Below, piece after piece: positions 33,797 to 42,483 of a DNA stretch of 64,000 nucleotides (positions within the stretch are counted from its first letter, which is position 1; every line of letters begins with the position of its first letter). A program made the translations under genes and the position numbers. Origin of the DNA: Geobacter sp. OR-1 (GTDB lineage Bacteria > Desulfobacterota > Desulfuromonadia > Geobacterales > DSM-12255); contig NZ_BAZF01000008.1 in the NCBI RefSeq assembly GCF_000813145.1, forward strand, positions 1-64,000, in the 5' to 3' direction. The notes under the pieces are model-generated. The model searched no databases. It was not told the DNA's origin and saw nothing but the letters and a program-made list of their open reading frames with translations.

Positions 33797-36082
33797 ATGC
33801 CCCAACACCTGGTTATAGTTGAATCGCCTGCCAAGGCAAAGACCATCGAAAAATTTCTCGGCCCGGATTACAAGGTCCTGGCTTCGTTCGGCCATGTGCG
33901 CGCCCTCCCAAGCAAACAGGGCTCGGTGGATACGGAAAAGGATTTCGAGCCTAAATACGCGGTGCTCCCCGAGAGCAAGAAGCATATCGATGCCATCAAG
34001 CGTGAACTGAAGGGGTCCGACACCCTGCTCCTGGCAACAGACCCCGACCGCGAAGGGGAAGCGATCTCCTGGCACCTGCTGGCCGCCCTCGGCATCGACG
34101 AAAAGAAATCCCCGATCACGGTCCAGCGGGTGGTTTTTCACGAGATCACGAAAAACGCCATAGTGGATGCGGTCAGTAACCCGCGCACCATTGCCCACGA
34201 CCTTGTCGATGCCCAGCAGGCAAGATCGGTGCTCGACTACCTGGTCGGGTTTACGCTGTCGCCGTTCCTCTGGAAAAAGATCCGTTACGGCCTGTCCGCG
34301 GGCCGGGTCCAGTCGGTCGCGCTCCGCCTCGTCTGCGAGCGCGAACGTGAGATCCAGGCCTTCAAGACCCAGGAATACTGGACCATCGGGGCCGAGCTTG
34401 CCAAGCAGGAAGGACAGAAACTGACTGCCGGGCTGATCGAGGTCAACGGGAAAAAACTCGGCAAGTTCGACATCCCGGACCAGGCATCTGCCGACGGTAT
34501 TGTCAAGGATTTGCAGGGGTGCAGCTACCGGGTTGACAAGGTTGCCAAGAGCGAACGGAAACGGACCCCGGCGCCGCCGTTCACCACTTCCACCCTGCAG
34601 CAGGAGGCGTCCCGAAAATTGGGTTTCTCGGCCAAGAAGACCATGTCCACTGCGCAAAAACTCTACGAAGGTATCGACATCGGCAGCGGCGCAGTCGGTC
34701 TGATCACCTACATGCGTACCGACAGCGTGGTCCTCTCCTCCCAGGCGCTGGATGAGACCCGTCAGGTCATCACCGGTCTATACGGCAAAGAGTATGCCCT
34801 GGAAAAACCGCGTTTTTTCAAGAACAAAGCCAAGAACGCCCAGGAAGCCCATGAGGCGATCCGCCCCACCTATGTCGACAAGACCCCTGCCGAGCTGAAA
34901 AAGATCCTCTCGTCCGACCAGTTCAAGCTTTACGACCTGATCTGGAAACGGACCGTTGCCTGCCAGATGGCAGAGGCGCTCCTCGACCAGACCTCCGTGG
35001 ATATCGCTGCCGGCGAGCGGTTCAAGCTCAGGGCGACCGGTACGGTGATCCGGTTCCCCGGTTTCATGAAACTGTACATCGAGGGGATCGACGACGAGAC
35101 CGAGGAGAAGGAAGGGCTGCTCCCGCCGCTCAATGAAGGGGAAGCCCTGAACCTCAAGGGGCTCAAGCCTGAACAGCATTTTACCCAGCCACCCCCGCGC
35201 TACACCGAGGCAACGCTGGTCAAGACCCTTGAAGAATACGGCATCGGGCGGCCATCCACCTATGCCAGCATCATGAACACGCTCCTGGAGCGCAAATATG
35301 CCCGGCTGGAGACGAAACGCTTCTTCCCCGAAGATGTCGGGATGGTGGTCAGCGACCTTTTGACCCAGCATTTTACCCAGTATGTCGATTACAACTTCAC
35401 CGCCCGCCTCGAAGAGGAACTTGACCAGGTTTCACGGGGCGAGAAGCAGTGGAAGCCGGTGATGCGTGATTTCTGGGGTCCGTTTTCCTCCCTGCTCAAG
35501 CAGAAGGAGGGGGAAGTCAGCAAATCCGACGTCACCACCGAGGCGCTGGACGAAAAATGCCCGGAATGCGGGGAACTGCTGGCGGTCAAACTGGGCCGGC
35601 GCGGGAAGTTCATCGCCTGTACCGGTTACAAGGACGGCTGCCGCTACACCAGGAACATCGAATCAGCCGAACAGGCGGAAAAACCTGAGCCGGAGATTTC
35701 CGAAGAAAAGTGCGACAAGTGCGGCCAGCCGATGCTGATCAAGGACGGCCGTTACGGCAAATACCTTGCCTGCTCCGGTTATCCGGCCTGCAAGAACATC
35801 CAGCCTCTGGTAAAGCCGAAAGGCACCGGTGTTACCTGCCCCGAGTGCGGCAAAGGGGAGCTGACCGAAAAGAAATCGCGCTACGGCAAGATGTTCTACT
35901 CCTGCAACAAGTACCCGGAATGCAAGTTCGCTCTCTGGGACCCTCCCCAGCCCGGCCCCTGCCCCAAGTGCGGCTTCCCGCTCCTGGTGAAAAAGGTGTA
36001 CAAACGGGAAGGAGAGTTCCTCAAATGCCCCAAGGAGGGGTGTGATTACAAGCTCGGGGGGAAGGAGCCGAAAAAAGAATAG
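33797..36082 (+). CDS. topA: DNA topoisomerase I
   Basis: This is a 761-residue type IA topoisomerase. The TOPRIM domain begins HLVIVESPAKAKTIEKFLG and carries DPDREGE (82-88). The active-site tyrosine is Tyr305 in ITYMRTDS. The C-terminus has four zinc-ribbon repeats (CPECG..., CDKCG..., CPECG..., CPKCG...), each with a CxxC pair and a second cysteine pair. It relaxes negative supercoils in front of and behind polymerases. Next to dprA. The GC-rich coding is host-like and nothing is missing. Confidence 0.96.
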   Translation: MPQHLVIVESPAKAKTIEKFLGPDYKVLASFGHVRALPSKQGSVDTEKDFEPKYAVLPESKKHIDAIKRELKGSDTLLLATDPDREGEAISWHLLAALGIDEKKSPITVQRVVFHEITKNAIVDAVSNPRTIAHDLVDAQQARSVLDYLVGFTLSPFLWKKIRYGLSAGRVQSVALRLVCEREREIQAFKTQEYWTIGAELAKQEGQKLTAGLIEVNGKKLGKFDIPDQASADGIVKDLQGCSYRVDKVAKSERKRTPAPPFTTSTLQQEASRKLGFSAKKTMSTAQKLYEGIDIGSGAVGLITYMRTDSVVLSSQALDETRQVITGLYGKEYALEKPRFFKNKAKNAQEAHEAIRPTYVDKTPAELKKILSSDQFKLYDLIWKRTVACQMAEALLDQTSVDIAAGERFKLRATGTVIRFPGFMKLYIEGIDDETEEKEGLLPPLNEGEALNLKGLKPEQHFTQPPPRYTEATLVKTLEEYGIGRPSTYASIMNTLLERKYARLETKRFFPEDVGMVVSDLLTQHFTQYVDYNFTARLEEELDQVSRGEKQWKPVMRDFWGPFSSLLKQKEGEVSKSDVTTEALDEKCPECGELLAVKLGRRGKFIACTGYKDGCRYTRNIESAEQAEKPEPEISEEKCDKCGQPMLIKDGRYGKYLACSGYPACKNIQPLVKPKGTGVTCPECGKGELTEKKSRYGKMFYSCNKYPECKFALWDPPQPGPCPKCGFPLLVKKVYKREGEFLKCPKEGCDYKLGGKEPKKE

Positions 36083-36122
36083 CACTTCCCTGCGATATTT
36101 TTGTTCAACCCTGGAGATGCCC

Positions 36123-37094
36123 ATGCAGGAACAATCATACATACCGATTGCCATCGAGGGGATCGAGCCGATGGCGTTCCCAGATGTTGCCCTCTACCTG
36201 AAGACCGGCGGCAACTTTGTGCTCTACAAAAGCCACGGCAGGGATTTCTCGCAACTGGACGCCGACAGGCTCACCAGCAACAAGGTTGAATTCCTCTATG
36301 TCAGCCCCCAGGACATGGACGTCATCAACGAGTACATGGAAGCAAACGTTGAGCGGTTCCTGAAGAGCGAAGAGCTGACCCGCACCGTCAAGGGGAAGAT
36401 GATCTTCCAGACTTCCATCAACTTCATCAACGACCTCTTTTCCAATCCCAAAAAGACCAACGACAGCGACAGGATCAGGCGGCTGATCGAAAACCTCCTC
36501 ACCTACCTGTCGGGTGACGTCAGGACCCTTTCGACCCTGGAAACGGTCATTGCCCACAATTACCATACGTTTGTCCACAGCCTGCAGGTCACTGCCCTGA
36601 GCATCATGATCCACTCCGAAGCTTACATGCTTAAGCATGACGAAATGATGGACGTCGGCATCGGCACCCTGCTGCACGATTTCGGCAAGACCTTTCTGCC
36701 GGACGAGATCCTGAACAAGACCGGCAGATTGACCGAAGAGGAGATTGCCCGCTTCAAGAGGCACCCCGAGGAGGGGTACAGCTATCTCAAGGAAAACACC
36801 AACCTGAACGATATTGCCCTGGCAATAGTACGCATGCATCACGAGCGGAACAACGGCAACGGCTACCCGCGTGGAATCCGTGGCGAACTCATCCCCAGGG
36901 GGGCACAGGTAGCATCGGCATGCGACTTTTTCTGCAATATGACCATGGGGAGGGATGGCAATAAGATCATGTCCCCGAACATCTGCCTGCACATCATGAG
37001 GCACGAGATGAAAGGCGCCTTCAACGAACAGATACTTAAAGCGCTTGAATCGATCGTCTGCACCGACGATACGGAATCGAATCTGCCGCTCTGA
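36123..37094 (+). CDS. HD-GYP domain protein (c-di-GMP phosphodiesterase-like)
   Basis: This is a 323-residue protein started at ATG 36123, seven bases after GGAG. Residues about 1-130 form an N-terminal module of the kind found before HD-GYP domains (FPDVALYLKTGGNFVLYKSHGRDFS). Residues about 150-310 form the HD-GYP domain. HDFGKTF contains the HD pair, HHERNNGNGYP carries the GYP motif, and a late ACDFF replaces the usual VADVFDA. The key metal ligands look present, so it should hydrolyse c-di-GMP. It is soluble and follows topA by 40 bp. Confidence 0.87.
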   Translation: MQEQSYIPIAIEGIEPMAFPDVALYLKTGGNFVLYKSHGRDFSQLDADRLTSNKVEFLYVSPQDMDVINEYMEANVERFLKSEELTRTVKGKMIFQTSINFINDLFSNPKKTNDSDRIRRLIENLLTYLSGDVRTLSTLETVIAHNYHTFVHSLQVTALSIMIHSEAYMLKHDEMMDVGIGTLLHDFGKTFLPDEILNKTGRLTEEEIARFKRHPEEGYSYLKENTNLNDIALAIVRMHHERNNGNGYPRGIRGELIPRGAQVASACDFFCNMTMGRDGNKIMSPNICLHIMRHEMKGAFNEQILKALESIVCTDDTESNLPL

Positions 37095-37115
37095 TCCGGG
37101 CAAATCACACTGACC

Positions 37116-38426
37116 ATGACCATCCCTTCAATCACCATCATCGGCGCCGGTCTGGCCGGCTGCGAAGCAGCCTGGCAAGCGGCCCGGCTCGGCGTACCGG
37201 TCTCCCTGCACGAGATGAAGCCGCAAAAATTCTCGCCGGCCCACCACTCTCCAAATCTTGCGGAACTGGTCTGCTCCAACTCCCTGCGCGGCGCATCCAT
37301 GGAGAACGCGGTCGGGCTTCTAAAGGAAGAACTGCGGCGTCTGGGGAGCCTGTTCATGGCAGCGGCAGACGCAACCAAAGTCCCTGCCGGCGGGGCGCTT
37401 GCCGTTGACCGGGAGCTGTTCTCCGCCTTTGTTACCGAAAAGATCGAACAACACCAGCTCATCACACTCGAGCGGCAGGAGCTCTCCGAGCTCCCTGCTG
37501 CCGGCGCCGTCATCGTCGCGTCAGGCCCGCTTACCAGCGATCGCCTTGCCGAAAGCCTCAGAGCCGTTACCGGCGATTCCCTCTATTTCTACGATGCCAT
37601 CGCCCCGATCGTGTCCGCCTCGTCGCTCGACCTGGGAAAGCTGTTCAAGGCGTCCCGGTACGGCAAGGGGGACGGCGACGATTACCTCAACATCCCGATG
37701 GACGAGCCGCTCTACAACGCCTTTGTCGACGAACTGCTGGCAGCGGAAAAGGTTCCGTACCGCGACTTCGAAAAGGGGGTGCATTTCGAGGGGTGCATGC
37801 CGATTGAGGAGATGGCCGGCCGCGGCCGGGAAACCCTCAGGTTCGGGCCGATGAAGCCGGTCGGTCTGATCGACCCGGCAACAGGGAAAGAGCCGCATGC
37901 CGTCATCCAGTTACGCATGGAAAACCGGAAAGCAACCCTGTACAACCTGGTCGGGTTCCAGACCAAGCTGACCTGGCCGGAACAACGCCGGATATTCCGG
38001 ATGCTCCCCGGCCTTGAAAACGCCGAATTCGCGCGACTCGGCTCCATGCACCGCAATACCTTCATCAACTCCCCGCAACTGCTTACCCCGCTCCAGCAGC
38101 TGAAGTCCGCCCCCCGTATCTTCTTTGCCGGCCAGATCACCGGCGTGGAGGGTTATGTCGAATCAGCCGGAAGCGGGTTCCTGGCCGGGGTCAACAGCGC
38201 CCGACTGGCGCTGGGCTATGCTCCGTTGCTGCCGCCGCCGACCACCGCCCTGGGCGCGCTGATCAGGCATATCACCAATACCGATGTCAGGCACTTTCAG
38301 CCGATGAACGTGAACTACGGCCTCTTCCCCGAACTCCCCGGCAGGGTGAAGAAGAAGGAACGCCGGTCACTACTGGCCGAGCGGGCACTGGCTGATCTGG
38401 ATGGCTGGCAGCAGGCCATGGACTGA
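37116..38426 (+). CDS. trmFO: tRNA m5U54 methyltransferase, folate/FAD-dependent
   Basis: This is a 436-residue flavoprotein. The FAD-binding motif [16 protein letters not shown] is at 6-21. [13 protein letters not shown] and [10 protein letters not shown] are hallmark TrmFO segments (Cys in CSNS is a conserved catalytic candidate), and the [16 protein letters not shown] loop binds FAD near the C-terminus. It methylates U54 in the T loop of tRNAs with methylenetetrahydrofolate and FADH2, replacing the SAM-dependent TrmA of enterobacteria. It is part of the plus-strand housekeeping run, 21 bp after the HD-GYP gene. Confidence 0.95.
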   Translation: MTIPSITIIGAGLAGCEAAWQAARLGVPVSLHEMKPQKFSPAHHSPNLAELVCSNSLRGASMENAVGLLKEELRRLGSLFMAAADATKVPAGGALAVDRELFSAFVTEKIEQHQLITLERQELSELPAAGAVIVASGPLTSDRLAESLRAVTGDSLYFYDAIAPIVSASSLDLGKLFKASRYGKGDGDDYLNIPMDEPLYNAFVDELLAAEKVPYRDFEKGVHFEGCMPIEEMAGRGRETLRFGPMKPVGLIDPATGKEPHAVIQLRMENRKATLYNLVGFQTKLTWPEQRRIFRMLPGLENAEFARLGSMHRNTFINSPQLLTPLQQLKSAPRIFFAGQITGVEGYVESAGSGFLAGVNSARLALGYAPLLPPPTTALGALIRHITNTDVRHFQPMNVNYGLFPELPGRVKKKERRSLLAERALADLDGWQQAMD

Positions 38427-38513
38427 TCCCCAGCTACTTTTAAGTTGTTACGCTCTCGCCAATCCGTTACAATTTCGCCGTTAAAGCGGTTATCAAATTC
38501 GACAAGGTCTCCC

Positions 38514-38792
38514 ATGAAAGAAAAAGAAACCCAAGAAGCATCCCTGATCGGCAGGATATTCTGCATGGAGGCGCTGATACTCCTGATGGGATTGATCTCC
38601 CTCGGCTCCGGTTTCTATACCGGTGAATCCATTCAACTTTTCTGGGGCGGCATGATCATTACCGGCGCGATCATCCTGCACTTTGTCCGGAAAAAGGACT
38701 GGAAAAGCCATTGGGAAGAGCAGGAAAAGATGAAGCAGGTCTACGAGGAGATGAGAAAGCGGGAAAAAGGGGACCGGGATGCCGGAAAGTAG
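38514..38792 (+). CDS. small two-helix membrane protein
   Basis: This is a 92-residue protein. Two hydrophobic segments (about 14-33 and 40-57) are followed by a charged C-terminal helix rich in Lys and Glu that probably stays in the cytoplasm. AAGG lies about eight bases before ATG 38514. Its 3' end overlaps maf by 14 bp, suggesting coupling. I do not recognise a family. Confidence 0.6.
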   Translation: MKEKETQEASLIGRIFCMEALILLMGLISLGSGFYTGESIQLFWGGMIITGAIILHFVRKKDWKSHWEEQEKMKQVYEEMRKREKGDRDAGK

Positions 38793-39351
38793 GATAATCC
38801 TGGCGTCAGCCTCGCCGCGGCGGGCCGAACTGCTCGAATCGGCAGGAATCCGCTTTCAGGTGGTACCGGGGCATATCGACGAAACCCCGCTCCCAGCCGA
38901 ACCGCCCGTTGATCACGTGCTCCGCCTTGCCGCCGAAAAAGCGGCCGAAGTCAGCCGGCGCGAGGCAGGGGATTTCTTCATCGGCGCCGATACCATCGTA
39001 CTCTGCAGCGGCGAGATCATGGGGAAACCTACTGATGCCGCCGATGCCGCCAGGATGCTCAGAAAGCTCTCCGGCATCTCACACGCGGTAATCACCGGCT
39101 ATGCGGTCCTGGCCGGAAACGGCGCCATCCGCACCGCCGCCGTGGAGACCAGGGTATTTTTCAAGACCCTCACCGAGCGGGAAATCAACGATTACATCGC
39201 CACCGGATGCCCGATGGACAAGGCGGGCGCCTACGCAATCCAGGGAGGGGCGGCCCACATGGTGGCCCGGATCGAGGGCTCTTACACCAATGTCGTCGGG
39301 TTGCCGCTCTGCGAAGTGATTGAAACCCTGCGGGAGATGGGCGCAATCTGA
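38779..39351 (+). CDS. maf: Maf-type nucleotide pyrophosphatase
   Basis: This is a 190-residue Maf/YhdE-family protein. It starts with SRIILASASPRRAELL, contains FFIGADTIV with the catalytic Asp, GKPTDAADAARML, and GAYAIQGGAAHMVARIEGS at the C-terminal half. The family hydrolyses dTTP/UTP or modified nucleotides and has been linked to septum inhibition. It overlaps the small membrane gene and lies eight bp before the YggS gene, so it is within one operon. Confidence 0.93.
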   Translation: MPESRIILASASPRRAELLESAGIRFQVVPGHIDETPLPAEPPVDHVLRLAAEKAAEVSRREAGDFFIGADTIVLCSGEIMGKPTDAADAARMLRKLSGISHAVITGYAVLAGNGAIRTAAVETRVFFKTLTEREINDYIATGCPMDKAGAYAIQGGAAHMVARIEGSYTNVVGLPLCEVIETLREMGAI

Positions 39352-39359
39352 GGTAACGT

Positions 39360-40046
39360 ATGGACCTGGCTGCAAACCTCCGGCAGATCCGGGCGGAGAT
39401 TGCCGCGGCAGCGGCAAAGGCGAACCGGGACAGCTCCGGCATCAGGCTGGTGGCGGTATCGAAATACAAGCCGCTGGCAGCGATAGAAGAAGCTGCCGCG
39501 AGCGGTCAGCTGATTTTCGGTGAAAACTACGTCCAGGAGCTGACCGGCAAGGCAGCTGCAGTCTCCGTACCGGTCGAGTGGCATTTCATCGGCCACCTGC
39601 AGAGCAACAAGGTGCGGCAGATTGCCGGACTGGTAGCAATGATCCATTCGGTGGACCGGCTCTCGCTAGCAGAGGAGATCGACCGGCAATGGGGGAAAAG
39701 CGGCGGTTCCTGCCCCATACTGGTCCAGGTCAATGTCTCGGGAGAACCGACCAAGAGCGGCGCCACGGCCTCGGAAGCAACGGCGCTGATCAGGGAGATC
39801 GCCAAACTCCCCAACGTCAGCGTTCGGGGGCTCATGACCATGCCGCCGTTCTTTGACGACCCCGAAGGAGCCCGGCCATACTTCCGCGAATTGCGGGAGC
39901 TGGCGGCAGCGATTGCCGGGGAAGCCATACCGGGCGTGACAATGGCTGAACTGTCTATGGGGATGTCAGGGGATTTCCGGGTCGCCATCGAAGAGGGGGC
40001 AACGCTGGTGAGGATTGGCTCGGCAATCTTCGGCGAAAGACGATGA
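39360..40046 (+). CDS. YggS family PLP-binding homeostasis protein
   Basis: This is a 228-residue fold-type III PLP protein. LVAVSKYKPL holds the PLP lysine. Further family landmarks are FGENYVQEL, WHFIGHLQSNK, IHSVDRLSLA and LSMGMSGDFRVAIEEGATLVRIGSAIFG. Members (YggS, PROSC/PLPBP) buffer pyridoxal phosphate and have no known enzymatic activity. It is downstream of maf. The commonly linked proC and yggT genes are not here. A REP-like repeat follows the stop. Confidence 0.93.
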   Translation: MDLAANLRQIRAEIAAAAAKANRDSSGIRLVAVSKYKPLAAIEEAAASGQLIFGENYVQELTGKAAAVSVPVEWHFIGHLQSNKVRQIAGLVAMIHSVDRLSLAEEIDRQWGKSGGSCPILVQVNVSGEPTKSGATASEATALIREIAKLPNVSVRGLMTMPPFFDDPEGARPYFRELRELAAAIAGEAIPGVTMAELSMGMSGDFRVAIEEGATLVRIGSAIFGERR

Positions 40047-40062
40047 TTGCAACGGCAAAGCA

Positions 40063-40164
40063 AAAAGCTCCATATGCAAGGCTTGCGAAGCATGAGGAGC
40101 GAGTCGTAGCCGGAGGCTACGTCGCAGTGACGAAAGCTGAGCGTAACGCAGCAGATGGACTTTT
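40063..40164. repeat. REP-like palindromic intergenic repeat
   Basis: Imperfect terminal inverted arms (AAAAGCTCCATATGC at 40063-40077, GCAGATGGACTTTT at 40151-40164) frame a perfect central hairpin CGTAGCC-GGA-GGCTACG (40105-40121). Layout and short words resemble the element at 24581-24660. It fills most of the gap between the YggS and YkgJ-type genes. Confidence 0.6.
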
Positions 40165-40180
40165 GGCGAGCCGATAAAAT

Positions 40181-40729
40181 ATGGAAGATGTACTCGCAAA
40201 TTACTATTCCCTTGTGAACAAGGTCGACGACCTCTGCAGGCAGATCGAGACGGAATTCTCCGACCAGCTTGCCTGTCATAGCGGATGTTCCTCATGCTGC
40301 CGGCATATCACCCTTGCCTGGGTGGAGGCGATGGCCCTTGCCACTGCCCTGCAAAAGCTGCCGCCGAACGAGGTGGAGGCGATCAGGCTGAGGGCGCAAT
40401 ATGCAAAGCCGAACGGCCCCTGCCCCCTGCTGGTTGATGACAGATGCGCCATGTACGATTATCGCCCGATCATCTGCCGCACCCATGGTCTGCCGATCCT
40501 GAGGGAAGAGGCGGGCAAAGGCCTGATCGATTACTGCCCCAGCAATTTCCAGGGGGTGGAGACCCTGCCGGGTAATGCGGTGATCGACCTGGACCGGCTC
40601 AATACGCTGCTCGATTCGATAAACAGGGTTTTTATCAACGAATTCTTTGCCTCGAAACCGGAACAGGAGCGCCTGACCATTGCCGAAGCACTCCTGCTGG
40701 AGATCGACACCACCGGAGACACGACATGA
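40181..40729 (+). CDS. YkgJ family cysteine-cluster protein
   Basis: This is a 182-residue soluble protein. The N-terminal cluster CHSGCSSCC (Cys32, 36, 39, 40) is followed by CPLLVDDRCAMYDYRPIICRTHG, giving the zinc- or iron-sulfur-binding pattern of the YkgJ/UPF0153 (CxxxCxxCC) family. Molecular function is not established. The stop overlaps the carbonic anhydrase start (ATGA), so the two are translationally coupled. The upstream gap is occupied by a repeat. Confidence 0.85.
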   Translation: MEDVLANYYSLVNKVDDLCRQIETEFSDQLACHSGCSSCCRHITLAWVEAMALATALQKLPPNEVEAIRLRAQYAKPNGPCPLLVDDRCAMYDYRPIICRTHGLPILREEAGKGLIDYCPSNFQGVETLPGNAVIDLDRLNTLLDSINRVFINEFFASKPEQERLTIAEALLLEIDTTGDTT

Positions 40730-41289
40730 AGCTGCTCGACAAGATCCTCGAAGCAAACGGCAAGTTCGTAAAACCCGGGGCATTCCCGCCGCTTCCCAAA
40801 AACCCGCAGAAACAGTTTGCGATCTTTACATGTATGGACACCAGACTGGTGGAGTTCCTCGAACCGGCAATGGGGATCAAAAGGGGCGATGCCAAGGTGA
40901 TCAAGAATGCCGGCAATACCCTTGTCGACGCCCTCCACGGCGGAGTGATCAGAAGCCTCGTTGCTGCCATTTTCATGCTCGGGGTCGAGGAGATTTTCGT
41001 CATCGGTCACCGGGATTGCGGCATGGCCAGCGTAGACCCGGACGAGCTGCGGCGGCGGATGCTGGCCCGCGGTATCGATCCGCAAATCATCGAAGACTAT
41101 GTGCCTGACCTGTCACGGTGGATCGGCGCATTTTCCTGCCCGGAACAGAACGTGGCCGCAGTAACGGGGAAAATCCGGCGAAACCCCCTGATCCCAAAGG
41201 ATGTCCCGATCCATGGCCTGATATTCTGCCCAGACGACGGTCACCTGGACCTCCTGGTAAACGGTTATGACCAGGTAAAGGAGAAATAA
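40726..41289 (+). CDS. beta-class carbonic anhydrase
   Basis: This is a 187-residue cytoplasmic enzyme. Zinc ligands and catalytic pair are visible: Cys36 and Asp38-x-Arg40 in FTCMDTR, then His95 and Cys98 in GHRDCG. It interconverts CO2 and bicarbonate, useful for carboxylations and pH control. The length and N-terminus resemble the YtiB/YvdA-type subfamily rather than the longer Can type. Coupled to the YkgJ-type gene and three bp before an alpha/beta hydrolase gene. Confidence 0.9.
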   Translation: MKLLDKILEANGKFVKPGAFPPLPKNPQKQFAIFTCMDTRLVEFLEPAMGIKRGDAKVIKNAGNTLVDALHGGVIRSLVAAIFMLGVEEIFVIGHRDCGMASVDPDELRRRMLARGIDPQIIEDYVPDLSRWIGAFSCPEQNVAAVTGKIRRNPLIPKDVPIHGLIFCPDDGHLDLLVNGYDQVKEK

Positions 41290-41292
41290 CAG

Positions 41293-42087
41293 ATGCAGGC
41301 CTTTGTCAATGGGATTGCCCTCGGTTACGACGATACCGGGGAAGGTGTGCCCATTCTTCTGATTCACGGTTTTCCCCTCTGCCGGAAAATGTGGCGTCCC
41401 CAGGTCAACAAGCTCCCGCTGGCCGGTTTTCGGGTGATTGCCCCGGACCTGCGCGGTTTCGGGGAAAGCGATGCCCCTGAAGGCCCGTACAGCATGGACA
41501 TCTTCGCCGACGACCTGATCGGACTGCTTGATTACCTGGAAATCGAACGGGCGGTTATCGGCGGGATGTCGATGGGGGGGTATGTGCTTTTCAACCTGGT
41601 GGAGCGTTACCCGGAACGGGTCAAAGGCGCCATATTCATCACGACCAGGGCAACCCCGGACGATGAGACCGCCAAGGCCCGCAGGCTCCAGCTTGCCGCG
41701 GAAGTCAGGAAACTGGGCCCGCAGATGGTGGCCGACCCGTTTGCGTCGATCCTGTTTGCACCCGGAACGGAACAGGAGCGGCCGAAACTGGTGGAAGAGG
41801 TATACGGGTGGATGGCGGCCAATGATTCCAGGGGGCTTGCGGGTGGCCTCCTGGCAATGAGGGAACGGAAGGACTACTCTGCAGCGCTCGGTTCGTTCAA
41901 CATCCCGGCACTGGCCATAGGCGCGGAACTTGACCAGGCAGCCCCCCCTGCGACCAGCACGGCGATCGCCGCCGGTATCCCGGGATGCAGGCTCTGCATA
42001 GTACCAAGCGCCGGGCATCTGGCAAATCTGGAGGATGTAAAGACCTTCAACAGTTGTGTGCTGGAGTTTCTCTCGTCTCTGGGTTAG
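41293..42087 (+). CDS. alpha/beta-fold hydrolase
   Basis: This is a 264-residue protein. The oxyanion segment is LLIHGFPL (22-29), the nucleophile elbow GMSMGG (Ser93), DLRGFGESD (52-60), and the catalytic His in SAGHLANLE near the C-terminus. A lid region lies at about 120-185. It resembles the 3-oxoadipate enol-lactonase/esterase group, but the substrate is not determinable. It ends the plus-strand run, with only six bp to the convergent response-regulator gene. Confidence 0.88.
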   Translation: MQAFVNGIALGYDDTGEGVPILLIHGFPLCRKMWRPQVNKLPLAGFRVIAPDLRGFGESDAPEGPYSMDIFADDLIGLLDYLEIERAVIGGMSMGGYVLFNLVERYPERVKGAIFITTRATPDDETAKARRLQLAAEVRKLGPQMVADPFASILFAPGTEQERPKLVEEVYGWMAANDSRGLAGGLLAMRERKDYSAALGSFNIPALAIGAELDQAAPPATSTAIAAGIPGCRLCIVPSAGHLANLEDVKTFNSCVLEFLSSLG

Positions 42088-42093
42088 CCTGGT

Positions 42094-42483
42094 TCAGCTG
42101 GGGAGATTGTATTTTCTCAGGAGATCCTTGAATGTCTTGCCGATAACCGGCTTGGTCAGGTAATCGTCACACTCCCCTTCGCTGATCGCCTCGATCATGT
42201 CGTCAGGGGAACTGCTGGCAGTGATCATGAAAATCGTCGCCCGCCCCCCCTTGCCGGCCCCCTCCAGGTCCCGGATCTTTCTCAGCGCCTCCAGCCCTCC
42301 CATTACCGGCATGGTTATATCAAGACAGATCAGGTCATAATACGCACCTTTAGCAATCGCCTGGCTGACCAGAGTGATAGCCTCCTCTCCGTTTACCGCA
42401 TAATCGATCTCGGCTTCAGCCTGAATGGCAAAACCGAGCATTTCCCGCGTCAACTGGCAATCGTCGACAATAAGCGCCTTCAT
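42094..42483 (-). CDS. CheY-like single-domain response regulator
   Basis: This is a 129-residue receiver domain with no output module. The acidic pair is Asp7-Asp8, the phosphoacceptor Asp55 in CLDITMPVMGG, and the conserved Lys lies in YLTKPV. It probably relays phosphate from the hybrid kinase two genes upstream to another protein. The start overlaps the FapA stop (ATGA). Last gene of the signalling operon. Confidence 0.92.
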   Translation of the reverse strand: MKALIVDDCQLTREMLGFAIQAEAEIDYAVNGEEAITLVSQAIAKGAYYDLICLDITMPVMGGLEALRKIRDLEGAGKGGRATIFMITASSSPDDMIEAISEGECDDYLTKPVIGKTFKDLLRKYNLPS

